Both the position numbers and the translations under genes were made by a program. Shown here one piece after another: positions 32,464 to 44,426 of a DNA stretch of 64,000 nucleotides (within the stretch, counting starts at the first letter, position 1; every line of letters begins with the position of its first letter). Origin of the DNA: Prostheceraeus crozeri. Its lineage: Eukaryota; Platyhelminthes; Polycladida; Euryleptidae. Below the pieces are notes generated by a model. It was not told the DNA's origin and searched no databases. It was given only the letters and a program-made list of their open reading frames with translations. The stretch covers positions 40,044 through 104,043 of the forward strand of contig CAJQUW010007496.1 of NCBI GenBank assembly GCA_907163375.1, given 5' to 3'.

Positions 32464-35400
32464 TCATTTCCTAAACGTCGTTGTTCTGACTTGATGCGAC
32501 TGAGATTCTATAATGGTCATTCCTACTTTTTTAATTTCAAGAGAATTTACGGCATCTCGATAGTCCCTAAGTGTCATAGTCCTAGTGATTGACTTCAAGA
32601 TGCCTTTCGCCCGTTTAATGGAAAGCTCTGCGGATTTTAGTTTCATGGAGTACATCTTAGGGCGAAGCAAGATTATGTCCTCTATCCCTTTGCCGGCACA
32701 CTCATCCTTGAAGCAGCAAAGCTTCGCTTTATTCGTGGTAGAGTAAAGCCGATGGTCAGTGGAATAGTTGGAACTATCAAACTTGGGTGCTAAATGCTTT
32801 AAAATGTCTTCCTGCTTGACTTGGCTAGGTGGTGTCAAAGCCAGGAAGAAATGGTCTGTATCACCTCCTAATAATTCCACACGTTCGATCAAGGGATAGG
32901 TCTTGAAGGTGTGGCAAAATAATTTGTACATTTATAATTTGGAATGATCCAAGACACCTTGTCCGACATAAATAGGTTTACAAAGTTCTACTTTGGATTT
33001 TAACATTCTAAAACCAGTGATGTCTTCAGAAATGACATCATGGTGACAAAACAGCGGTGAGTGGCATAATTTGATACTTGTTTCCGGATCAGTCACTAAA
33101 CGATAGTCCACGTGCTTTCTTACATCCTCCATGGTTTTACCAAAGAGGACATTATTCTTAAATTTAAAGAAGTCCTTTTCGAAAGGATTCTTCGATTCAG
33201 CCCGTTTCTTGCTATTAAACTCTATATACGGTTTTAGAAAGGGCTTCTGCCTAAACTTGATAGCGCGATGGACTTTGTCAAGTTGCATCCCCATGCCTAG
33301 ATAGAATTTGAGGATAGAAAAGTGCACGATGTAATGCTGCTTGTTGTATTGGGTGAGCAATAACTTCCTAGTGGGTTTATATTTTAAGTCATTTTTCCGC
33401 CTCATATTGCCTATTGCATTCTTCCATAAAGGGAGAGAACATATCTGGACTGACTATGCCTGATTCGGGTGCGAGAGGAAAATCAACTGTCTTATTCTTA
33501 GTACACTCTGGCTAAATGAGGTCGACTTCAAATAAATAACCTATGTCAGCCTCATCTTCCAGTGCAATTATGTGTGCTGGATTGGAGAAGTACTCAATAC
33601 AATGGGGCTCTACCCACTGGAAGTCAGACTGTGGCAAAGGCTTGAATAATGCACTTCCATATAAATTATTTTGGTCTATGTACATTATATGTGTGGTCGA
33701 TCCTATGTCTTGGGTGCTGGTTACAACATGTTTGTTGACAAACGTTAAGCCACCCCTAATACCACATTCAAATAACGTACATTTCTGCATCTTGCAGAAA
33801 ATGTATTCTCTCTTTCGTCATCTTGAAGGCTGACTGATAGGAAAGCCCCGGTAGACTTACAAAATGGACGGGGTCTAAGTCGTCCTGTTCTAATGTGACT
33901 TTCCTAAACGTTTTAAACACGTCAACCAACAGATGTACGTCTAATTTTAAATAGGCAAGCATATAGTCACCAAAAGTGCGACGCCTAAATTCTTGCCATG
34001 CTTGCTATGCATGCCTATAGTCATCCAGCGAACAGTCCTCACCCGTCAAATCATTTTTAAATTTATCGATGGACGGAAGGGATGTCTCCTTCAATGTATC
34101 CATTGAACTAAAATAACTATAAGGAAACACCCCTTTCCGTCGCATGAGACTGTCACTTATGTTGGGATAGTCTTTCTTTAAATGTTGAGTGAGGGGAAGT
34201 GTTTCTAAATTATTAGGCAACACGGCTAAGGAAGAAGACTTAAATTGAAAACTATTTATAAACTTTAGGTCATAGAAAGACAGGCTTCTCCTCTGCGGTC
34301 TTGTCGACTTGCACTTTGGCGGTGATGCACATAAATTTTTCCTTACTTTATGCAATCATCAATTTAGAGAGCCAGGATTTCATTACACCGAATCCATGGC
34401 GAATGATGATTTGAGCATCATAACATTTAGAGTTATTGAAGCTGAGACATTCCCATAACGACGTCTAAATGTTTCATAATTTTAATAAACTTATAGTTAA
34501 TAAGACTTAAGGTTTGCCCTTAAGAGGACAGGTGGTGCGTTCCCACCGGCAGACATTAATCGTTCAAGGCGCGTCAAACTTTTGACTATCCTAGGACTAC
34601 ATTTTAGAGCCAAACTTGACGAGATCGGTGTGGAGGACCTTCCAACTAGTCCATTTTTCAATCAGCGCTTCTAAAGCGGGGCTGGACCTTACCCTTAATG
34701 GTCCTGTGACTTGTGATCCTCGACAAATGCATGAATGCATGAAGGTCTTTAAGCACAAAGACTTGACGGATCTGATTGCGTGCCGGGCGGACCTTCCCGG
34801 GGGACCATAACATAGCGCTATACGGGCTGGACTTCACCCTTAAGTGTACGAGATCGTACAGGGCCGCTTAACAAGTGATCTCCTTGGTCAAAGTTTCAGG
34901 CTCGATTGATTGGGAACCTATATATAAATAGACACTTAGTAATCACCATGTCAACCCCATGGAGACCAGTAACTGACACAGTCCATTCATCACACTAGGG
35001 CAGTTAGCGATTAAAAAAAAATATTACGTTAAAACAAATAAAACAATAGCCAGTCGTCAGCAGGTACCCGCCTGGTCGCGTTTCGCCCCTCCACCTGAAC
35101 GCTCAAGCCCAGGCGGGCGGGGCCCCGCATAAACTTATATGCGGCTGGTATTCTAAAATCAATACAGTAATGATATGTGTAATAATAAGTAATACTGATA
35201 GTAATACTAAAAACAAAAACAAAACAACCGCAAAAGACGGATACAACCAAAACAAACTAAAATATATGTGTGAAATACTGAAATGGTATAACCAATAAAA
35301 AAATACTAGGAAAACAAACAAACAGTGTTAATTTTCTTGTTTAAAATGCGCACTGCGATGTCAGCTGCCTGGCTGAGAAATATCCAAACTTAATTAGAAA

Positions 35401-37318
35401 ATTGTTATGACCGGTTAGGATTTTTTCAGTTCATGCCTTCATTTTAGACTTACAATATCCTCTGCTGCTCATCACAAAAAGTGTCATATTAATTCGTATA
35501 ATTAGATCCTCAAGATGAGAGCAGATGCGACAATAACGTAAAACCTGACCGGCAAATACATTAATTCCCATGTTATAAGGTATTGCACTGTTTGGAAATG
35601 TCAACAGAACAAAAGGGAAATCAAAATCTTCCACTTTATGATATATTGAGGTTCGAAGACCGTCACTACTAGATTGGAGTCTCACATCGAGGTAAACAAC
35701 GGCTTTGTCATTGACTCCGTTTCTATCTGCAAGAAGCTCCACTGGGTAAATTTTTGGAATTTAGGTATTGAAATGCTTGTAATTTATTACGCATATATCG
35801 TCTATATATCTCGAAGTGTTTGACAATAATTTAGCTAGTCCAAACTTTTTATTTTTAACCAATTGTTTCATATAAGCCAATTCGCAATTTAACAGAAACA
35901 AGTCGGCAAGTAAAGGACTACAATTCCCTCCCATTGGTACTCCTCGAATTTGTCTGAACACATAACCGGAAAAAGAAATGTAGACTTCAGACACTATAAA
36001 ATCAATAGCCTTCTTAAAAGAGTCCACGTCATAACAAGAATACCCCTCATATTTGATTTTTGAGAAAAACGATTTCTCATATCCTACACATAAGTATCTA
36101 CGATTAGAGGAATTGAATGTGAGATCAAGGATGGAAAAAATATTATTCTTGATAGCACCTTGATCTAAGTTTGTATAAAGAGTAGAGAAGTCAAAAACTT
36201 GCATAGAGTGGACGTGCACGTTAGAAATATTCCTCAAAAAATCTTGAGTCGAGGCCAGCATATGGAAGATGACGGGGAGCGCTTGCCTTTTGAGCCTATG
36301 AGTCAAATTACATTTGCTGCATAAGGCAGACCTAAATTCATCACTGAGATGGCGATGGTCCCTCACTTTTTTATTCTGCTGATCATCAAAGAATGAACAG
36401 CAGCGGGGACATTCCGTGGTCCTATCAAATCTAAGTTTATCGGCTGCTGTAAAGCACATAGGTTTCCTAGTCAGCTCCGTTTCATACCGTTGATGAAAAC
36501 GGGCTTTCCTATCTAGAAAGTTGGGGAAGTTTTGAACGCACTCATCGCCGTGCCACACATGTATTTTATTTTGGTTCCTATAGTATGGATGCCATACTTC
36601 ATAACAGTCAATGGCTGCTGGCTCATGTGTTTGGTCTTCTTGTTCAATGCAACATTTAATGTCCGCATAGATGGTGCATATGGGACTGAGCTTATTGCGG
36701 TTTTCCTCATGCATATGAAATTTATCTTTAGGCATGACCTCCATTTGAAGTTTACCCCGAGAGCACCACTGGTAATGCTGTTCAAAAAATGGTTTGGATG
36801 TGAAACGCCGTGTGCAGCGGTCACAGTAATGAAAATTATTCCTATAGGTTGCTTGATGATGGTGTAACTTTGAAATTTTAGGAATGCCACAATAATGCCA
36901 TTCTGAGTGGTTGTCCCTATACACTAGGAGGAGATTGACAACCCGGTCGAAGTTACTTTGGCGGTTGTTATACCTAGCGCCGCCCTTCAGCCTTTTTTCC
37001 CAGAGATGGACGACTTTTTTAATTTAATTTTTCAAATTGGGCGATTTCCCTAAAATCTAATGTGTTGACATCTAACCCTTGAAACCTAAGCTCATCCTCC
37101 CATTCGCGATGTTTTGCTGGTCTTTGACGATTTACACTTAGATCATCATAGTGAAGAATGGAGAGGACGGCGTACTTGAAACACTGGGACTGACAATCTA
37201 CATTGATGACAGCGTTTTTGCTAGCCAGTGCTTTGGGGACGGTGAAACAACCACTCCCTTGTAAATTTTCTAGGAGATTGATCTTAATATCTACTTTCTC
37301 TATCCCATCAAAAACCAA
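32464..37318 (-). pseudogene. Protein-primed type B DNA polymerase (PolB), fossil
   Basis: Minus-strand pieces in order from 37318 to 32464 show the Polinton PolB layout. There is an N-terminal segment with KNAVINVD and CFKYAVLSILH, a cysteine-rich region and RDHRHL...CSKCNLTHR, and exonuclease-domain landmarks (CYDAQIIIRHGF near 34.4 kb; RKGVFPYSYFSSMDTL; YLKLDVHLLVDVF). Polymerase-domain landmarks follow: IRGGLTFV, YIDQNNLYGSAL (motif A region, about 33.7 kb), VLFGKTMEDVRKHVDYRLV and LLGGDTDHFFLAL (motif C region, about 32.86 kb). The family replicates Polintons and adintoviruses by protein priming. The gene is broken in roughly half a dozen places and is split by an RT-bearing insertion at 34445-36255. 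Confidence 0.85.
34445..36255 (-). mobile_element. Reverse-transcriptase element inserted in PolB
   Basis: A minus-strand RT starts at about 36255. FDFSTLYTNLDQGAIKNN (RT motif with catalytic Asp), then GVPMGGNCSPLLADLFLLNCEL and SRYIDDICVINY (YxDD box), then (in another frame from 35742) YLDVRLQSSSDGL, VEDFDFPFVLLTFP and VLRYCRICSHLEDLI. This is a PLE-type or related RT lineage common in marine invertebrates; no endonuclease is seen. A frame break lies near 35750. The RT frame continues without a stop from the PolB frame on its 5' side, giving one 387-residue frame across two unrelated proteins. Downstream, 34445-35430 is AT-rich non-coding sequence with no gene. Confidence 0.75.
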
Positions 37319-37613
37319 ACCGCTGTCTCTTTCATTAAATTTATTTAAGTTGCTGACGTTACTCGTTTACATCACATATGAGATCACCAGCACTGGAGGT
37401 ATTCCTAATGGTCACAATGGAATCTACTTCTTCAGTGCTACTGTCTACCTCATTGAAACGAGTTGTGAGATAAAACATGCATTTTACTGAGAACCTATCC
37501 AAGCTCGTCAACACTTGATTAATTAGACCTATGTTATATATTAAGAAAGAATGAATATCCTGTATAGGTTCAGAGCTTTCTAACTCATAGTCGCGAACGA
37601 GCCTCTCAAGGGA

Positions 37614-38720
37614 TTATTTGCTCAACCTTAGAGTGACAGTGTTGTCTGTGTAAAGCTCTGTGGGATGGATGTGAAAGAGTGTGTGCGAAGAAAGAACAAA
37701 CTCTGTCGGAAACGTCTTCTGACACGAAGAACAGGAAAAACCGACGTGAGATGAAGGATGCTTCCTACCTGATGTCGTCGGTTGTTGGCTCACACTGCCA
37801 CAGGATCCGCCATCCATGTGACGTTGCAAGTTGGTGCTGCAGAAGTTGCAAGTTGCAGAACTTTCGTCCACAATCTTCACACTTCGACCGTCGAGGTCGG
37901 TACTGAGCTCCTCCCCTACAGGCGTCGCCAGCGGTGTGACGTCTCAAACTGTAGGCCGAAGCAAAGACCTGCCCGCAGTCTGTGCAGCTGAGCTGTCGAT
38001 CCATGGCTTCAACTCTCTCCTTAACACCTTCCTCCTGGATTTCCATCTCCTCTTCGATCTCTACAAATTCGATGGCCTGCTCCTCCAGGAAACTCTCCAC
38101 CGACTTAGCGGAGACGAGAGTTCGTTCGCTGCAGCGGGTGGTGGTGGCGATGCAGGGACGACGGTTGGAGGAGAGGGGACGTCTCCGTCCAGGAGGCAAG
38201 CTGCGAGATCTGTTGAGAAAAAGGAAGAAAGGTTGGTGTTTTGAAAAAATGAGCATGTATTTAAGTCAAATCCCCTTTCCCATCACACTTACCATCAAGT
38301 GAATTGATCTCCGGCAGCAAGGATGGACGCGGAGGTGGTAGGAGTGGGACACGGGCCGATGGTGGAAGGGTCCTTGGCATAGGTGTCGGAGGGATGTGAC
38401 CCCACAGCCAGCCGGTACAGGAACAGCGATGACGATGCCCGAGGTCGATAAAGGAGTCGGCGGTTGAGCGGAGGTAGACGGCGGGAAGGTAGGGCCGGAA
38501 ATTTCTCGCGGCGTCTTCCCACGTTTTCATCTTGGCCAAATCTGTAGAGAGGAATAAGAGATTAGAGATTGAGACAAGGATGATGCAGATGATGTTAAAC
38601 AATCTAAGCATGAGATGTTAAAGATACCTACACTTTCCAAGCCGCTCATAGGCTTCCCTGATTGCTACTTGGGGGATCGGTTCCCCATTACAAATGCATT
38701 CATGCACTGAAAAGGAATGG
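37614..38720 (-). pseudogene. C2H2 zinc-finger exons upstream of PolB
   Basis: On the minus strand, C2H2-type fingers are visible: LSCTDCGQVFASAYSLRRH, SKCEDCGRKFCNLQLLQHQ and FSCSSCQKTFPTEFVLSSH, at 38000-37690. Further upstream a proline-rich segment (PTPMPRTLPPSARVPLLPP, about 38400) and a short segment with EAYERLGKC (about 38650) are bounded by consensus splice sites (donors GTAAGT and GTATCT, acceptors CTCAACAG, CTCTACAG, TTTTTCAG). The exons read toward PolB. Zinc fingers ahead of PolB occur in animal Polintons, so this may be the 5' part of that gene or a separate gene. Part of the fossil element. Confidence 0.6.
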
Positions 38721-40040
38721 GAACAGAGATAAGCAGACTGCCACAATGAAATTTTCGAATGTGGTTTCAGTATAAAAATGAATGAAATCGGGGAGGCGAC
38801 GGATCTTGATTTACGTTTAAATTGAATACTCTCGTGGATGCTTGCATCTCCATCCCAATGATGTTAGTCATAGAGTTTGTTAACCTCATTCTTGACACAA
38901 ATCTTTACTTTGCTCTATAGTGGCCTTCTCTATCTCAGCAGCAACACGGTAATTTTCAACTTTGTTAAATTCCGAATCGGACAGTCGACTGTAGATAATT
39001 GTAAGATTTCAATCACTGAAAAGGAAATATGAGAATCGTTTCATTTACTTAGTTAACTTTAATCATGTGGACAATCACTCAACCAAGTAATTCTACATTT
39101 CACTCCACTCCATATCATGAAGACTAACCTTTTTCGAATGGCTGAAGTACTCTGACCCGGCGAGAGAAAGCGTCACATTGAGTATGAAGTCGAACGCCCA
39201 ACATGAGCAACGGCTCAGAGGTTTCGGTCTAACAAACGACCCGTGGAACGCAATCCCTCTGCGGCAGTAACTACCGTCTTTAAGGAATGCTCGAGCAAAG
39301 GAGGTATTACAGCGATGATATGTTTTATGAGCAGAAGTGAATCTCGTGATAGCAAGAGGCTACATGAAAACCAACCAGATAGCAGGTTAAGAGCTCAACG
39401 ACACTCACCTTGTGAAAGATAAATGTGAAGAGCAAAGATTGTGCACTCCCTTTTGTAACATTTTCGAAAGCTGTGAATGGATCAGACCTCTCGTCCAATC
39501 ACAGACGAGCTAGAGTTCCCTTCGTGAGCACAAACTTATAAGTTACTTTTAGTAGCGGTGGAAATATGTTTGACATTCTGAAGTATTCAGCAATCTAACA
39601 GTTACGGAGTTTGAATTTTCTAACATCGAGACATTTGGTAACCGGACAGTTTTTAGAAATCGACTGAAGTCACAGGGTTGAAACAAATCACTATCTTATA
39701 GCGAAAGTGTTTGCAGGGACATCAATGTAGCTGCTTCACCCTATAACCATTGATGGCTGCTTCCTTTATAGATTTGGCTAATGTAGTCTTCACTCACCGT
39801 TTGTGACAAGACTTTGCCATCACTACTTTTATAAAACATTGTGCACTATTTTAATTTGACTGGAGTAAACCTGTGCGTTATCATAAAACTTTCTGGCGCT
39901 GGAAACCACTGCTTTCATAAAACATCCTCCTACACACTCAGACTGCGCTAACGGTCACATTTACTAAAACCTGAACTTTCTACTGCTGATTTGAGAACAT
40001 TCTTAAATGTAACTACATCTATAAAACATTCCTACCTTGT
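38721..40040. other. Element interior next to right inverted repeat; no gene recognised
   Basis: No domain-bearing ORF is visible. It contains CACTGAAAAGG-type strings that could be splice acceptors on the minus strand, and a TATA-like CTTATAAG near 39536. Confidence 0.35.
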
Positions 40041-41333
40041 TGAAGTGTGGATGAAACAGCGATTTATTCCTTATTTTGATTCGTATGATAAGAGATTGAA
40101 TGCTACAAAAGAGAGAAGTATGTTATGTGTTGCATGTGGTACAAGTGTGACCTTCCGTTTCATTCCATTTCATCTTATTTTCCCATCTGCATACACATCC
40201 AAAGACTTGCCGTGGACTTCGGACCACCATGATTTGCATTAGAAGGTGGCCTTGGTAGAGGCAAGACGATTGCAATGGAGATGTTTGTAAGCCACCCATG
40301 ACAAGATAGTTAAGACTCAACCGATTGGCGTTCAAAGTGCTACGTTGAGAACTATGTCATATGCACAACATGAGTTGCCTTAGAGGCTTCGGTCTAAATT
40401 GTGACACACTCCATTGCCACACTTCAGACGCATCATCCGCTGTCCCGAAGGGAGTACAAGGAGTACAAGGAGTACTCAAGGAGTACAATTGCCAACGTCC
40501 CATGCCATACTCATCGCTACAGAAGTCCCTGCTGTCTCGAAAGAGCGTCCACCAACAGGAGGTATAGCACCGAAAATCTCCTTGCCATGCACGCTTTGAG
40601 TGAGTTTGTTTGATAGCAGAGCCTCCGACAACAACTTTATTAAAGGCAAATGTGAAACGTTAAGTCAACTCTCTTCTTTATATAGGATGTTTGATGAGTT
40701 AGGAATCCTTGCTCGTCTAATCAGAGCTCTCATACACACTTATAGATGACTTCGTTGAATCCAGCAGGGTCGAAAAACGCAGAAAACCTCAAAAAATAAC
40801 GAATTTTAATTTTCGTCGTATTAGCACTACTTATAAAACGTTTATAGGTAGTCTATGACTTGACCTAAATCTCTGGAACAAACGTTGAACGAAGTGTGCT
40901 GACCGTCGAAGGTGCACGACGTCGCTGTCTCTCTCGTGTCAGGAAAGTGTGATTTGCTTAGTTCTCGTCGTTGCGTGATCCACTGATCGGAATTTTTTAC
41001 ATCTTTGTGTTCCTCTCGTATCCGTCGTCACAACGGTGCCATTCACTTTACTGAATATCAACGCGATCGTATGTTACAGGCCTTTTTCGATTTTTTGCTG
41101 TCACTTTGTGACTATCAGTGAGTGTTACTCCTCTTCTATCTCAGTTGGCGCGGTGGAATCTAGGTGTCACGTGCACTGTCCGGCTGCAAGTCGTAAAATT
41201 GAAGTCGCTGATACGGTACGAGTTTAAGACACATTAGCGTCTACTGCTGGTACAGTCGTGCGGTGCTTGCCTCTGGTCACCTTCCGAGCGTTATTGCGTT
41301 CGAGCTGGATTTATTTTTTCATCTCTGTTTTTC

Positions 41334-41936
41334 ATGCCTCGTCAGCGACAACTCCGGTCAAGTCAATCTTTTAATGATGCCTCACCACCTTTGACTTTGG
41401 CTAATATTCGTGCTATCGTCGAAGAGTCTAAGGCTGATTTATTAGTTTCCGTGCAGAGTATAGAAGACGAATTTCTCCAATTGCACAGTGATTTGCGTAG
41501 GCTTGAGGAGCGTGAAAGACGGCGCGATAATGCTATCATCCATGGTTTGAGAGAAAAAACCGATGGGACATTGAAAGAGCGTCAGGAGGCTGACATGATA
41601 AGCAATCAGGAAATGTGCGAGGATCTTGGACTTGGGCATGTGAAAGCTGCTAAAATGCATCGATTTGGAAGGCTGGCTAGAGACAGGGTGCGGCCTTTAA
41701 AAGTTCGTTTTCAGGACAGTTTCACTAAGGCAGAATTCATTCAAAAATCTAAGGATTTAAGAAATTCTACCCAGTTCAGAAATGCTTTCGTCTCCATGAT
41801 TTAGCGAAACAGCAACAACACGAGCAATTTCTCCTTCGACAAGAGCTTCGACGCCAAAAAGCAGCTGGCTTAGACGTAGTAATTTACAGAGGTCAGGTAC
41901 GGAGTCGTGACTCAATCAAAAATTTTCGTCTGTGAT
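41334..41936 (+). pseudogene. LINE ORF1 protein
   Basis: The frame starts MPRQRQLRSSQSFNDAS. It has a coiled-coil-like middle (SIEDEFLQLHSDLRRLEERERRRDN), then AIIHGLREK and VRFQDSFTKAEFIQKSKDLRNS, as in ORF1 nucleic-acid-binding proteins of CR1/Rex1-type LINEs. A frameshift near 41795 moves the tail (AKQQQHEQFLLRQELRRQKAAGL) into another frame that ends at about 41936. Confidence 0.75.
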
Positions 41937-41961
41937 TTTACCATCTGTGTGCTAGCCGTCA

Positions 41962-44426
41962 TTGCTGTTATTAAATGCTCGTTCTGTTTTGTATAAAGTT
42001 GATGAACTTCAAGTTTTGATGAATAATTTTTTACCAGGACTTATCGGAATCACAGAAACTTGGCTAACAGATGAAATCTCAGATAACTCCTTGTCATTGG
42101 AAAACGATATTCTTTTTCGATCTGACAGAGTTGATCGTAGTGGAGGTGGTTTATGTATATACGCTGATCATTTGTACAAACCGCAAGTTTTGCAGCAATC
42201 GTCTATTGAATGTATTGAGTGCATAAGTGTTCGACTTACTGTTATAAATGTTGTGGTACTTTGTATTTACATCCCGCCGAACTTTTGTTCAAGTACTCAT
42301 CGAGGTGTCAGTGAGAGTTTGACGTTCTTGGTTGACAAGATTTTAGATACGTACCCGAACTCAAGCCTGATTTTTTCGGTGATTTCAATGACTTTAACAC
42401 AAATCTTTTCCGTTATAGCTTTACATGTGTAAATAAAGTTATGGCACCGACACGGGGTAATTCGTTTCTGGATCAGATCTGGATTTCAGAAAATGTAGAG
42501 AATTGTTATCCAACTCCAGCCACTGTTGGTTCCCTTCTGTCTACTTCAGATCATTGTTGTGAATTTCTGCCTTCCTCTGTAGCTTCTGTGAGACATCAAA
42601 GAACCGCTCGTAAAGTTTTTGACTATAGACTAATGCTTTTGTCTGATTTGTCATCTTCTCAATTTGAAAAAGTGTACAACGCTGTAAACGTAGATGAGAA
42701 TTGCATGGCTTTTTATGAGATATTTTTTGACGCAATGTCCATCATTCCGCAATACGAGGTTGAACTTACAAACAAGGATAAACCATGGCTTACTCCATTG
42801 CTTAAAAAACTCATTAATGATCGCTGGTCTGCTTATCGATCCCGTAATTGGCCGATATATAATCATTTGAAGGACAAGATTCATGCTGAAATTTTCAAAG
42901 CCCAAGCGAAATGGAGCAGCAATGTCATCAATAAAGATAAAAATATCTGGATTGTGGTCCGCGAGTTCCAGGGAAAGTAGCAGCCCTGCGTTACTCCAAG
43001 GGCTGGTAATGAGTTGAGTCAATTCCTCCTCGAAGTGTCTGAGATTTTCAAGTTTTCTTTTAACCATGCGCGTGATGAAGAATTGTGCGACTTTGTGGAT
43101 GAGCACTGAAACGTCGACATTGATCCCTTGGACGTCTATCGTCTCCTCAAGCAATTAAAACTCAGGCAGTCATCAGGAACCGACGGTATTTGTGCTCGTC
43201 TTTTGTATGAGAGTGCTGATATAATATGTGAACCTCTCTGTGACATTTACCGCGCGTCGATAGCGACCAGGAAATTCCCTGACGTGTGGAAACATGCTTT
43301 CGTGCGTCCGATTCCCAAGGAGGTAAATCCTACTGCCAATGATTACAGGCAGATTTCATTGCTGCTAATTGTATCGAAGGTTTTTGAGCGCTTAATTCTC
43401 TCCGAAATGAAGCATGATTTATTGCGCTTCTTTGGTCAAAATCAGCACGCCTTCAGACCACTTGGCTCGACCACTGGAGCGCTGATTGATATCCATGATT
43501 GTGTTGCATCTTTTATGGAGGATCCTAACAATTTGGGTGTCAGACTGACTTTACTCGACTTCGCTAAGGCATTCGACAAACTTCAGTTTCAGCGCCTGAT
43601 CAATATCCTTCTGAGTATGGATTTCAACAAGGGGTTCCTTCTATGGCTGCATTTTTATCTTGTCGACCGTCATCTCAGAGTAAGTTTCAATGGCAAAGTT
43701 GGACCGACGTTCGTGGCCACTTCGGGGGTGCCCCAAAGCTCCGTTTTGGGCCTGTATCTGTTCGCGCTGTTTATCGCTGAATTGAAAGTCGACAGTCCTA
43801 ATGCTCGATTGATCAAGTGTGCAGATGACCTGACCCTTGTTGAGTCGTGCTGCAATCAAGAACAGAATCCTTCAAATCTCTCGATAGTGCTGACTATGTC
43901 TGAAGAGAACCACATATATTTAAATCACAGTAAATGCAGGCAATTGTTTTTCCATCGTTCTAGGAATTTTTCTGTTGTTCCTTATGATGACATTCAACTG
44001 ACTTCCTCCGTGAACATCTTAGGGGCAACAATTGAGAACAATTTGAAATGGAACTGTCATTTCGATCGTGTTACACTCTGTGCTTCTCGACGGTTGCATG
44101 TTCTCCGGTCTTTGAAGCCTTATGTGAACAAGAAACAATTATTTGAAGTTCTCAATGCATGCATTATGTCTGTAATTTTGTACGCATCTCCAGTTTTTGG
44201 TAAGCTCTCAAGCTCAGTTGTACATAAAGTTGACAAATTAAGGAGCAGAGCTCACCGCATCATTTGCGGGGAATGCTGTACATGCGATGCAATTCTTGAC
44301 TTTGCTCAGTCTCGTAATCAACTAGCTTGTAAATTCTTGCAGAAGTGTAGAGATCCTGCCCACCCCCTTCATGATCGGGTTCCACCAATCGTGTCTCGTT
44401 CAGGACGGTATTTTTTGCCTCACTGA
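41962..44426 (+). pseudogene. LINE ORF2: endonuclease and reverse transcriptase
   Basis: The APE-type endonuclease begins LLLNARSVLYKVDELQ and continues GITETWLTDE, SGGGLCIY and, after a frameshift near 42378, GDFNDFNTNLF, NSFLDQIWISENV and STSDHC. The RT then shows SSGTDGICARLL, FVRPIPKE, YRQISLLLIVSKVFERL, LLDFAKAFDKL and ATSGVPQSSVLGLYLF. The catalytic box reads KCADDLTL where YADD is usual. Two in-frame stops lie between the domains (near 42978 and 43108). The C-terminus is complete to the stop at 44424-44426. Dead copy, moderately old. Confidence 0.88.

Noticed and set aside
27431-40000. Integrase, capsid, protease or packaging ATPase genes expected in a Polinton
   Set aside because: I looked for their usual motifs in the translated frames and could not recognise any; absence is by eye only.
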